Assembly: GCA_023957475.1 (NCBI GenBank)
Contig: JAMLHA010000018.1
Coordinates: 1 to 54,806 of the forward strand
Direction of reading: 5' to 3'
Source of the DNA: Crocinitomicaceae bacterium
Lineage (GTDB): Bacteria; Bacteroidota; Bacteroidia; Flavobacteriales_D; Crocinitomicaceae
DNA: 54,806 bases
Shown: in pieces, positions 8,113-15,482 of the stretch
How the letters are laid out: each line of letters begins with the position of its first letter
Numbering within the stretch: the first letter of the stretch is position 1
Position numbers and translations under genes: made by a program
The notes under the pieces: model-generated
What the model saw: only the letters and a program-made list of their open reading frames with translations
Databases searched by the model: none
What the model was told of the DNA's origin: nothing

Positions 8113-8160
8113 GTTGATTTGATGATTTGATGATTTGATGATTTGTTGATTGGATGACTG
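8113..8160. repeat. 8-bp tandem repeat tract (GATGATTT)
   Basis: Three perfect GATGATTT units at 8121-8144 are flanked by degenerate units (GTTGATTT before; GTTGATTG and GATGACTG after), giving six units in 48 bp. The tract lies in the intergenic space between divergent genes. It is much shorter than a CRISPR repeat and has no spacers. Confidence 0.75.
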
Positions 8161-8254
8161 TGTCCTAAATTTATAGAAGAACTCAACGTTACCCCGTTTT
8201 TTTATTAAAAAACAACTGTTATTAAAATATTTGCATCATTTTTGATAGTATTCA

Positions 8255-9160
8255 ATGAATTTGCAATTTTGTAACGTGAAAAGTAGTCTAATAATCGGTT
8301 TTTGTTTGTGCTGGAGTGGTCTTGTTGCTCAAGTATTGGATAATTCAAAGGGCGAAGCTTTTGAAAACAAACCTTTTTTTAATCAATCTTTTATAAAAAG
8401 CAATAAAATTAAATCGATAAAAGGTCAGTTTAATTATAAAAAATCGGGCAAGGCGATGTACACAACCAATTATTATTATGTGTACAATTTTAATACCAAT
8501 GGACAATTGGAAAGCACCTATGAAACACGAAAGGACGATGGAACAGTTGATACCACTTGGAATATTTTTATTTACAATGATTTAGGTAATTTAATAGAAT
8601 ACAAGCAAGGAACCAGTCAATCAAAATCGGGTGTTGCGTATCAATACGACGAAAAAAACAGAATCATTTCAGAAGATTATTCAACCGAATCCATTGATTC
8701 GAACGGTCATAAACTGATGTTGCTTATCAATTCAGAAAAAATGACATATCAAGATTATGGTTTGCAATTTAAAAAGACCATAGCCAATAGTTATGGTTTG
8801 TCGTACCGTACAGAAATGTCTTTTTTTGACGAAAATGGTTATTTATTGGAAACAGAAGAACGCTATATTCGTACATCCAATTTTATTAAAAAACTTTATG
8901 CTTACAACGATAAAGGGCTATTGACAACTATTACAACGTATCAAAAAGGAACGGATACACCTATTGAAGAAATAAAGTTTTCTTATGATTCTTTTGGTAA
9001 TTTAATGGAAAAACATTTGTACAAAGACGGTCAGTTTATAACCGATACGCAAATTGTTTACAACGAGAAGTCTAAACTAATGACCGCAGTGATTATTCGA
9101 GATGTTAAAACCGATTTTATTATGGTTATCCGTTTTAATGATTATTCATTTTATGAATAA
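8255..9160 (+). CDS. Secreted protein with YD/RHS-like repeats
   Basis: This 301-residue protein has an N-terminal signal sequence (hydrophobic stretch about 10-24, cleavage near VAQ). It also has repeated beta-strand motifs of the YD/RHS type: YNDLGNL near 106, YQYDEKNRI near 129, YAYNDKGLL near 215 and SYDSFGNL near 243. Such repeats build beta-sheet scaffolds in secreted or surface proteins; no toxin or enzyme domain follows. A near-consensus -7 box (AATATTTG, one mismatch) lies just upstream. Its 3' end overlaps the convergent dehydratase gene by 10 bp, with no terminator between. The exact function is unknown. Many Bacteroidota have short lone proteins of this sort. Confidence 0.7.
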   Translation: MNLQFCNVKSSLIIGFCLCWSGLVAQVLDNSKGEAFENKPFFNQSFIKSNKIKSIKGQFNYKKSGKAMYTTNYYYVYNFNTNGQLESTYETRKDDGTVDTTWNIFIYNDLGNLIEYKQGTSQSKSGVAYQYDEKNRIISEDYSTESIDSNGHKLMLLINSEKMTYQDYGLQFKKTIANSYGLSYRTEMSFFDENGYLLETEERYIRTSNFIKKLYAYNDKGLLTTITTYQKGTDTPIEEIKFSYDSFGNLMEKHLYKDGQFITDTQIVYNEKSKLMTAVIIRDVKTDFIMVIRFNDYSFYE

Positions 9161-9513
9161 ATACCTTGACTTTTAGTGAAAATCTTTTCTTCAAAACTAA
9201 ATACAGCATTTACTTTTAAATCACCTTCATGTTCTCCAATTGTGAGTTTAACTGTTATTTCGGGTGTTCCAATTGGATTTAAAATGGCTAAGTATTTGCA
9301 ATTGGAGATACTTTTTAATTGAATAGAACGATTGTAATGTGTGGATAATAATTCTTTAATCATTTCCAATTGAGCTACGCCAGGTGTAATGGGATTACCT
9401 GGAAAATGCCCTTTATAAATCGCATCTTCTGCATTTAATTTTAATGTGGCTACTAATTGATTTTCATCAAATTGAAGCTGAGTAATCGAGTATAATTTGT
9501 CTTTTAATAGCAT
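9151..9513 (-). CDS. FabZ-like 3-hydroxyacyl-ACP dehydratase
   Basis: This small (120-residue) hotdog-fold protein probably dehydrates 3-hydroxyacyl-ACP to the trans-2-enoyl form. The FabZ signature GHFPGNPITPG is present, with catalytic His36 and Glu50, the 14-residue spacing found in FabZ. It is shorter than housekeeping FabZ (about 140-150 residues) and resembles the ApeI/ApeP-like dehydratases of aryl polyene clusters. It is the last gene of the 15375-9151 operon, and its ATG overlaps the LolA-like gene stop by one base (TAATG). Dehydration without an enoyl reductase in the operon would keep double bonds, which is consistent with a polyene product; that is inference. Confidence 0.8.
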   Translation of the reverse strand: MLLKDKLYSITQLQFDENQLVATLKLNAEDAIYKGHFPGNPITPGVAQLEMIKELLSTHYNRSIQLKSISNCKYLAILNPIGTPEITVKLTIGEHEGDLKVNAVFSFEEKIFTKSQGIYS

Positions 9514-10133
9514 TATTTTGTGGTAAATTTTGAATCGTCAATGGGTTGATTCGTTTGTACATTCTTAAAGGTATAAATAATTTTTTGATTTCCTTTCTCT
9601 GTCATCGTCATTTCTTCCATTAATAGGCTGGTGCGACTAAACAATAGCTCTATTTTTGACATGTATTTGGACAAACGAGGACTTTTGGGAGTTAAATTTA
9701 ATTTGTAAAATTTGCTATTTTCTTCATAGTTAATAGAAAAATCTTTTTCATTCAAAAAATTCCCAGAAAGCATGGATATCATCATTCCTTGTATTTGCTG
9801 AGCAACTCGCTGACTTGTCGGATTGTTTAGCGCTTTTCCTTTTTCGTACATTTTAACGTTGTCGCCATTAATCAAAATCAGTTGCTGAGCACTTGTTTTA
9901 TCCCATCGAACTTTGTTTTCTTTCTTAAACAAGAAATTTCCATAACCCGTTTGTGGATCTTTAAACATGTCTGAAATTACTTTTTCACTAAAATCGGCAC
10001 GAATACTTGTTGTTTCTTTGTGTTTTTTTTCAATAGAAGATTTAATAGCACTCGAATTGGAAACGCTTTTAAACTCCTGTGAAAACACAAGTGTTGGTAT
10101 CAAAAATAGACAAAATAGCATTAAATGTCTCAT
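9513..10133 (-). CDS. LolA-like outer-membrane lipoprotein carrier
   Basis: This 206-residue periplasmic protein has a signal peptide (cleavage near VFSQ, residue 19) and the LolA/LolB fold signature. An early amphipathic region carries TTSIRADFSEKVIS, then GYGNFLFKKENKVRWD and LILINGDNVKMYEKGK; these are the strands that make the lipid-binding half-barrel. LolA-like proteins encoded inside aryl polyene and flexirubin clusters are thought to carry the lipidic product across the periplasm, and this one probably does the same rather than serve as the general LolA. It overlaps the deacetylase gene upstream by 4 bp (ATGA) and the dehydratase downstream by 1 bp. Confidence 0.82.
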   Translation of the reverse strand: MRHLMLFCLFLIPTLVFSQEFKSVSNSSAIKSSIEKKHKETTSIRADFSEKVISDMFKDPQTGYGNFLFKKENKVRWDKTSAQQLILINGDNVKMYEKGKALNNPTSQRVAQQIQGMMISMLSGNFLNEKDFSINYEENSKFYKLNLTPKSPRLSKYMSKIELLFSRTSLLMEEMTMTEKGNQKIIYTFKNVQTNQPIDDSKFTTK

Positions 10134-10891
10134 GGCAATATGGTGTTTAATTCTTTAGTTGTTACAAAATTTATACCATTTTTTTGACTTATCGTAATAA
10201 ATGATTCTAAAACGGTGGCAGTTAGTGAAAGATTGTCATGAAGTAATACGATATCACCTGGTTTTATTCTACTTGTTAAGCGGTAAAGTAGTTTATCTTC
10301 TTCTTTAAGTAATGTGTCGTAAGATCTTAAACTCCAGCCAATTGATTTTTTATTGAATTTTTTAAGTGCTCTTGCTATTCGTGGATTGGTGTAACCAATT
10401 GGTGGTCTAAAATAATTGCCTGGATGAATCGTTTGTTCAATTAAAACATTGTCACATAAACCAATTTCTTTTTCTACTTTATCTTGACGGTAGAGAGCAA
10501 AAAGATTGGGGTGATTATATGTGTGATTGCCTATTTTATGCTTTTCTTCAATTAGTTGTTGAATGATTTGTGGATTTTTTTCTGCTTTTTTGCCAATGAC
10601 AAAAAATAAAGCACCAATGTCGTATTTTTTTAAGATAGAAAGTATCTCGGGTGTTAGTGTTTCATCTGGACCATCATCAAAGGTTAACAAAACTTTATCT
10701 GTGGTTAATTTTGTGGTTTGCTTTAAAAAATAATTATTACTCGGGGTTACCACGCCAATCGTTAAAAAGGTAAGAAATAGGAGGCCAGCCAACCCCAATA
10801 AAATCCACATCATAGCTGGATTTTTGATGAACAAGGCAATCCAGGTACAATTGATGATAAACCCTATAATATTAAAGTGATGTCTTGTCAT
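10130..10891 (-). CDS. Polysaccharide deacetylase family protein (membrane-anchored NodB domain)
   Basis: The protein has 253 residues. Two N-terminal hydrophobic segments (about 5-22 and 27-48) anchor it in the inner membrane. A NodB-type CE4 domain follows: TFDDGPDE (motif 1, catalytic and metal Asp), HKIGNHTYNHPN (motif 2, metal His pair), RPPIGYTNP (motif 3), GWSLRSYDT (motif 4) and VLLHDN (motif 5). The known family removes acetyl groups from N-acetylated sugars using a metal ion. In this operon the substrate is unknown and could be a head group or sugar on the polyene-like lipid. The start overlaps the upstream gene by 4 bp, and its TGA overlaps the LolA-like ATG. Confidence 0.85.
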   Translation of the reverse strand: MTRHHFNIIGFIINCTWIALFIKNPAMMWILLGLAGLLFLTFLTIGVVTPSNNYFLKQTTKLTTDKVLLTFDDGPDETLTPEILSILKKYDIGALFFVIGKKAEKNPQIIQQLIEEKHKIGNHTYNHPNLFALYRQDKVEKEIGLCDNVLIEQTIHPGNYFRPPIGYTNPRIARALKKFNKKSIGWSLRSYDTLLKEEDKLLYRLTSRIKPGDIVLLHDNLSLTATVLESFITISQKNGINFVTTKELNTILP

Positions 10892-11796
10892 TCTTTTATT
10901 AGGGTCAAGCCCAATCTTCCACTTGTTTGATGGTTAATGATTAAAATGTAAGGCGTTTTTTCGGTTTTGTAATCGTTTGCCAAATGCATCGCAAAGGAAG
11001 ATGAAGAATAATACAAACCTGTGTATTGCTCGTAATGAACTCTCTTTTGTCCAATATTAGCTGGAATTTCTCCCGAAAACAACACCAATTCAATGAGCGA
11101 AGCATCAACGTGATTGGTAGCCAAAAACGTTTCAATGTTCTTCTCTATTTCATCATTGAAAAACACAGCACAATCAACGATGGTTTTTCCAACGGTTTTA
11201 CTATCAGCTGGATGCAAGGCTAAAAACGTAGCTCCAGAGGTGAAAGGTAAGCCTGATTGAATGATAGTTGGGTTGAGTAAATCGAGAAAATCAATCGCTT
11301 CATCAGCAGCTCCCACCAATACATTTTTTTTGCCTTCAGTAATACACAACAATCCATCAATCAAAGCCGTTTCAAAAGAAAGACTGTTTTGTGTATGTGT
11401 CATGTTGTACGAGTGATTGTTGAGTGCCATCGAAATAGCACCAGCAATGGTGTTGTGCGTTGATTGTATGAATGCAGTAGGAGAGAGTGTTTCTCCAGTT
11501 GCAGTAATAAATGTTTGTAAAAATTTTTCGGTATCGCGTAAACATCCCAATGATGTGCCAACAGAAATGGCGTCAAATGGGTGGTTGTTTTTTTCTTGAC
11601 AAACCTGCGCCACTGTTAAAGCCATTCTCAAAATAGGGCTAAATCTTCTTAAGGATGCTGCTGGAATATACGATTTGTAATCTGGTGATTTTAATTCCGT
11701 ATCTTGTGTAAGTGGTACCAGATTTTTCCAACAATTTTCTTCTAAAAATGATTGTTGATGCCCAATTGATGTGATATATTGGATTTTTGCTTTCAT
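10888..11796 (-). CDS. Beta-ketoacyl synthase-like chain length factor
   Basis: This 302-residue protein resembles the Ketoacyl-synt_2 family of KS-like chain length factors. Typical pieces are IPAASLRRFSPILRMA near 44-60, VGTSLGCLRDTEKFL near 98 and FIQSTHNTIAG near 129. The region corresponding to the nucleophile elbow reads TQNSLSFETAL, so the active-site cysteine of true ketosynthases is absent. It probably pairs with the active ketosynthase encoded directly upstream (4-bp overlap, ATGA) and helps set product length, as in aryl polyene synthesis. That partnership is inferred from gene order and family knowledge. Confidence 0.78.
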   Translation of the reverse strand: MKAKIQYITSIGHQQSFLEENCWKNLVPLTQDTELKSPDYKSYIPAASLRRFSPILRMALTVAQVCQEKNNHPFDAISVGTSLGCLRDTEKFLQTFITATGETLSPTAFIQSTHNTIAGAISMALNNHSYNMTHTQNSLSFETALIDGLLCITEGKKNVLVGAADEAIDFLDLLNPTIIQSGLPFTSGATFLALHPADSKTVGKTIVDCAVFFNDEIEKNIETFLATNHVDASLIELVLFSGEIPANIGQKRVHYEQYTGLYYSSSSFAMHLANDYKTEKTPYILIINHQTSGRLGLTLIKE

Positions 11797-12968
11797 ATTT
11801 CCCCAATTATGATGGTAGAATTATTTCCTCCAAATCCAAAAGAATTGGATAACACGTTTCTAATCTTGTTGACTTTGGTTGTTTTTGTCACTGGCACTAT
11901 TTTCGTTTCCTCTATGGCGTTTTTATAGTTCAAATTGGCAAACAAACACGCATTTTGAATGGCTAAAACACTAAACACCGCTTCCAAACCTCCAGCAGCA
12001 GCAAGCGTGTGGCCAGTAAAAGCCTTGGTTGAACTCACTGGTGGAATTGTATCACCAAAAACAGTTAGAATTGCTTTTGATTCCGATAAATCATTGTTAG
12101 GAGTGGCAGTGCCATGCGCATTGATGTAGTCAATATCTTCGGGTTTTAACTGAGCCGTTTTTAACGCTTCCGAAATGGAAAGTGTTGCGCCGTATCCTTC
12201 TGGAGATGAAGCTGTTTGGTGGTAAGCGTCTGAAGCGTTACTCCAACCTTTCAATTGTGCCAAACTTTTACTTCCAGATTTTTTCATACTTGCCTCAGAT
12301 TCAATTACAATATAACCCGCACCTTCTCCTAAATTTAAGCCTTTACGACTTTCATCAAAAGGGCGACACCATTCTTCGTCAAAAATCATGAGTGAGCGAA
12401 ATCCGCTAATTGTGAACTCTGTTAGTGCATCCGTACCACCAACAATTGCTCGGTCTAATAAACCAGCTTGAATCATACGTGCTCCCATCATAATGGCGTT
12501 TGCAGCTGACGAACAAGCGGTAGAAATCGTTGTGATAAAATCATACACTCCCAACTCTTTTGCGATGTATTCGCTCGAATTTCCACTAGAATGTTCGTTG
12601 TACTTTGTTAAATCGTGTGTTTGATGCTCGATGTAGCTTCTGTATTGAACTTCACTGTAATCCATTCCACCGACAGAAGTACCAGAAATAACCCCTGTGC
12701 GAATACCGGTATCAACACGATGATTAGCAAAAGCTTCTTTGGCAGCAATACATCCCAATAAAGCCGTTCGAGAACCTGCTGTTTTTAGGTTGAATTGTTG
12801 AATCAATGCTTCATCGGATAATGGAACTTCGCCAACAAGATAACGTTCAGAAAACGATTGTTTTCCTTTTTTAATCCCCGATTTTTCGGAAACTAGTGCA
12901 TTGTAATGATCTTCAACATTGTTTCCAATGCAACTAATTGCTCCTATACCAGTGATAAAAATTTTCAT
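11793..12968 (-). CDS. Beta-ketoacyl-ACP synthase (FabF-like, catalytic)
   Basis: This 391-residue thiolase-fold enzyme catalyses decarboxylative condensation of an acyl chain with malonyl-ACP. The catalytic triad is complete: Cys152 in STACSS, His in NAHGTATPNND and His in FTGHTLAAAGG. The glycine-rich C-terminal motif SFGFGGNNS is also present. Close relatives are the ketosynthases of aryl polyene and flexirubin clusters rather than housekeeping FabF, judged from context. It lies 6 bp after the ACP gene and overlaps the chain-length-factor-like gene by 4 bp, so the three are probably made together as the core condensing unit. Confidence 0.9.
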   Translation of the reverse strand: MKIFITGIGAISCIGNNVEDHYNALVSEKSGIKKGKQSFSERYLVGEVPLSDEALIQQFNLKTAGSRTALLGCIAAKEAFANHRVDTGIRTGVISGTSVGGMDYSEVQYRSYIEHQTHDLTKYNEHSSGNSSEYIAKELGVYDFITTISTACSSAANAIMMGARMIQAGLLDRAIVGGTDALTEFTISGFRSLMIFDEEWCRPFDESRKGLNLGEGAGYIVIESEASMKKSGSKSLAQLKGWSNASDAYHQTASSPEGYGATLSISEALKTAQLKPEDIDYINAHGTATPNNDLSESKAILTVFGDTIPPVSSTKAFTGHTLAAAGGLEAVFSVLAIQNACLFANLNYKNAIEETKIVPVTKTTKVNKIRNVLSNSFGFGGNNSTIIIGEI

Positions 12969-12974
12969 TTGAAA

Positions 12975-13229
12975 TTATCTGTTTTTTTCAATGAAATCAG
13001 CTAATGTATTCACTGAATGGAAGATTTCTCTACCTTGACTTGGATCAGCAATTTTTAATGCATAGTTCGATTCCAATAGAACGATAAATTCCAATGCGTC
13101 GATAGAATCCAAACCCAATCCTTCTTCAGAAAACAAAGGCATATCATCGGCAATAGCTGCTGGTGTCAAATCTTCTAATGAAAGTTGATTAATGATTTGT
13201 GCTTTTAATGTTTCTTTTAATTCGCTCAT
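12975..13229 (-). CDS. Acyl carrier protein (phosphopantetheine-binding)
   Basis: This 84-residue acidic protein contains the phosphopantetheine attachment motif GLDSIDALEF, with Ser42 as the modified residue. It is longer at the N-terminus than a housekeeping AcpP and sits directly beside ketosynthase genes, so it is likely the dedicated carrier of the growing chain in this operon. The next gene starts 6 bp after it and the previous gene ends 13 bp before it. No phosphopantetheinyl transferase is encoded nearby, so a genome-wide enzyme must activate it. Confidence 0.9.
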   Translation of the reverse strand: MSELKETLKAQIINQLSLEDLTPAAIADDMPLFSEEGLGLDSIDALEFIVLLESNYALKIADPSQGREIFHSVNTLADFIEKNR

Positions 13230-13242
13230 AATTAATTTTTAT

Positions 13243-13872
13243 TTAAACTTTCTCTGTACTAAGGTATTTGTATTTTTTAAATAATGCTTCTAATTCTTCT
13301 GAAATAGTTGAATTTTCTTCATTTAAAGCCACTAAAAATAGAAAAGATTCTTGAGTTAGTGTGCCATTCTTTTCAACTTTTGAATCAACCCAACCACATA
13401 AACAGTGTTTTGCACCCTTCATTTGTGCGTGTTTTAACTTGTTTTCAAATAATTGTGTATCAAATTTTGACGCAATTAAAAATGTATTTTCGCCATACCA
13501 TTTGTGTTTGATAGCCAATTCTCCTGTCAAAATATTGGGTAGGGTATAGACAAACAATGATGGACTTGGGTTTCCGATGTTGGTGTAGGAATCGATAAAT
13601 TTTACATCGGTGTGCTGACTTGCATTTGAATTAGCGAAAATTAACTCCAATTCATCTTTGTTGAAGTTATTCAAATAAGCATTTTCTTTCAATAATTCAA
13701 CAGAAAGAATAGCCATTTTGGATAAATCATCCATTTTGTAAAATTTGGGGTAATCCAACATCAATTTATGGTAACATTCTTTCAACCAATTGTCATCTTG
13801 AAATTGAAATTTTACAGTTCCGTTTAAAACTGCAGCAAAAGGTGATAAAAAACAACTTGCTAAGACTTTCAT
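13243..13872 (-). CDS. Degenerate ketosynthase-like protein of the polyene-type operon
   Basis: This 209-residue protein has no clear catalytic motif. The segment IFANSNASQHTD near 87 and then NPSPSLFVYTLPNILTGEL near 103-121 recall the core of a thiolase/KS fold, with the nucleophile elbow replaced by FVYTLPN, so no cysteine nucleophile is present. Similar small KS-like proteins occur beside ketosynthases in Bacteroidota polyene/flexirubin-like clusters. A structural or gating role with one of the neighbouring ketosynthases is plausible but inferred. Its start overlaps the upstream ketosynthase stop by 4 bp, so it is translated with that gene. Confidence 0.6.
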   Translation of the reverse strand: MKVLASCFLSPFAAVLNGTVKFQFQDDNWLKECYHKLMLDYPKFYKMDDLSKMAILSVELLKENAYLNNFNKDELELIFANSNASQHTDVKFIDSYTNIGNPSPSLFVYTLPNILTGELAIKHKWYGENTFLIASKFDTQLFENKLKHAQMKGAKHCLCGWVDSKVEKNGTLTQESFLFLVALNEENSTISEELEALFKKYKYLSTEKV

Positions 13873-14957
13873 ACGGCAGCTTGAATTAATAAAACGGCAT
13901 TTCCTCCACCAAAACCTGATGCAGTTTTTAAAACTGTTTTTACAGGCTGCTGTTGCGTTTTGGTTACAATATTAAGTGAGTGGGTTGTTCCTAACTCATT
14001 AAATCCCTTATTTTCAATGAGTAACTGATGTTCTATAGACAACATTGATACGATTGTTTCAATAATTCCTGCGGCACCAAGTGTGTGTCCATAAAATCCC
14101 TTTAAACTATTGATGGGAATTGATTGTAAATCACAGCGATTAAAGGCTATTGATTCCATTTCATCGTTGTACAACGTTCCTGTGCCGTGCGCGGAAATAA
14201 AATCAATAGATGATTTATCAATAGCAGCTCGTTCAATGGTTTTGTTGATAGCTCGATACAATCCTTCTCCTGTGCGTGATGGACCAGAAATGTGATTGGC
14301 ATCGTTAGAAGAAGCTCCTCCTAAGTATTCGACAGAAAAAGAAGTTGGTTTTTCTTTGGTTGCCACAATAATGCCACATGCTTCGCCCAAAGAAATCCCC
14401 TTTCGATCTTTGTCAAATGGTTGAACGGGTTGATCACTTAGTGCATAAAGCGATTGAAAACCATATAAAACAAAATCTGAAATTACATCTATGCCAATAA
14501 CGATCACTGTTTCATAGTCAGAGTAACGAAGAAAATCGGTAGCTGTATTTAATGCAATGACACCTGAAATACAAGCGTTTGAGACAATGATTAATTCATT
14601 TGAATTACCTGTTTCTTGTTGAATAATTATACGAGAGGATGCAAATACATCTTCAGGCAAGTTATAAATATTTCCTTTAGTTGAACTAAGAATAAACAAT
14701 GTTTTTGAGCTACTCAAAATAGATGATGAATAGTTCACTTTTAAATCATTTAATGCTGTTTTAAGGAGAGAATCATAACGATTGCCTTCTAAGTTGTTTA
14801 GTTGAGCAAAAAACCAATTTTCGTTGTTAAAACCAGATGATGGATGTGCTTGAATACCTGAATTCCCTTCTTTTAGCGCTTCAAAATTTTGGTCAACGCC
14901 AATACCAATAGGAGAAACAAATGTTCCGTATGAAAAGTAAACGTTATTTTTCATCAT
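13869..14957 (-). CDS. Beta-ketoacyl synthase, second copy in the operon
   Basis: This KS-family protein has about 362 residues. The catalytic residues appear kept: Cys129 in VSNACISG, His in SAHGTGTLYND and His in FYGHTLGAAG, and the C-terminal GFGGGN loop is present. The N-terminal part is shorter and more diverged than FabF. The start is set at 14957 (adjacent ATG at 14954 equally possible). The longer reading from 14984 would overlap the thioesterase gene by 41 bp, while the chosen one overlaps by only 14. Two active-looking ketosynthases plus two inactive KS-like proteins in one operon suggest different chain-starting and elongation roles. Confidence 0.85.
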   Translation of the reverse strand: MMKNNVYFSYGTFVSPIGIGVDQNFEALKEGNSGIQAHPSSGFNNENWFFAQLNNLEGNRYDSLLKTALNDLKVNYSSSILSSSKTLFILSSTKGNIYNLPEDVFASSRIIIQQETGNSNELIIVSNACISGVIALNTATDFLRYSDYETVIVIGIDVISDFVLYGFQSLYALSDQPVQPFDKDRKGISLGEACGIIVATKEKPTSFSVEYLGGASSNDANHISGPSRTGEGLYRAINKTIERAAIDKSSIDFISAHGTGTLYNDEMESIAFNRCDLQSIPINSLKGFYGHTLGAAGIIETIVSMLSIEHQLLIENKGFNELGTTHSLNIVTKTQQQPVKTVLKTASGFGGGNAVLLIQAAV

Positions 14958-15375
14958 TCCAATTTTGTTTGTTTTCCCATTCAATGATAAATTCGGGTTT
15001 TGTCAGTTCCAATAGCCGTGTTTCTGCATCTAAATAAACCTGTGTTGTACTACCAGTAGCAGCAATTTGCTCAGTTGATTTATTGATTACTTCAAATTCA
15101 AAAATAATTTTTGCCGATTCTTTGTAGATTAATTTCGAATGAACAACAGCTATTTCGCCATAGTGCAAAGATGCTTTGTGATTAATTTCTGAATGTACAA
15201 TTGGAATAAAAAAACCTTTGTCGTGAATTTTAAGATTGTCTAAACCATAAATTTTCCCAAAATGTTCGCGAGCATCTTCAAAAAACTTTAAATAATTTCC
15301 GTGCCATACCACACCCATTGCGTCAGTTTCACTAAAGCGAATAGGTATTTCCAATGTAGAAGTTAAATATTTCAA
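14944..15375 (-). CDS. 4-hydroxybenzoyl-CoA-type thioesterase (hotdog fold)
   Basis: The protein has 143 residues with the 4HBT signature ETDAMGVVWHGNYLKFFEDARE near 17-38. It contains the catalytic Asp of the ETDAMG motif and the HGNYLKFFE helix. The family hydrolyses acyl-CoA or acyl-ACP thioesters, and here it would release or edit acyl chains from the operon ACP. It is the first gene of the operon. Its start codon is TTG at 15375; no ATG stands in a better place. A -7 box on the minus strand at 15396-15403 gives the operon its own promoter, separated from tsaD by a terminator. Confidence 0.85.
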   Translation of the reverse strand: MKYLTSTLEIPIRFSETDAMGVVWHGNYLKFFEDAREHFGKIYGLDNLKIHDKGFFIPIVHSEINHKASLHYGEIAVVHSKLIYKESAKIIFEFEVINKSTEQIAATGSTTQVYLDAETRLLELTKPEFIIEWENKQNWNDEK

Positions 15376-15395
15376 CGAAGTATCAATTAAAAATG

Positions 15396-15403
15396 CAAAA
15401 TTA
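15396..15403 (-). promoter_or_regulatory. Promoter -7 box of the polyene-like operon
   Basis: TAATTTTG on the minus strand, 20 bp before the TTG start of the thioesterase gene. No clear -33 TTG is present, so the promoter may be weak or need an activator. Confidence 0.45.
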
Positions 15404-15456
15404 GTAAATTAATGTAAAAGTTAAAAGCGTTTTATCATTTTGATGAAAAGATTCAT

Positions 15457-15479
15457 TAAAAATACGTTTATTAACGTAT
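15457..15479 (-). terminator. Terminator after tsaD
   Basis: ATACGTT and AACGTAT (15462-15468 and 15473-15479) form a perfect 7-bp stem with a 4-base loop. On the minus strand it is followed by TTTT. It lies 3 bp after the tsaD stop and isolates the operon below from tsaD transcription. Confidence 0.6.
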
Positions 15480-15482
15480 GAA

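Noticed and set aside
8113..8160. CRISPR-like array
   Set aside because: Units are 8 bp, contiguous and without spacers; no cas genes are near.
14958..14984. Upstream start of the second ketosynthase at 14984
   Set aside because: It would overlap the thioesterase gene by 41 bp; ATGs at 14957/14954 fit the overlapping style of the operon better.
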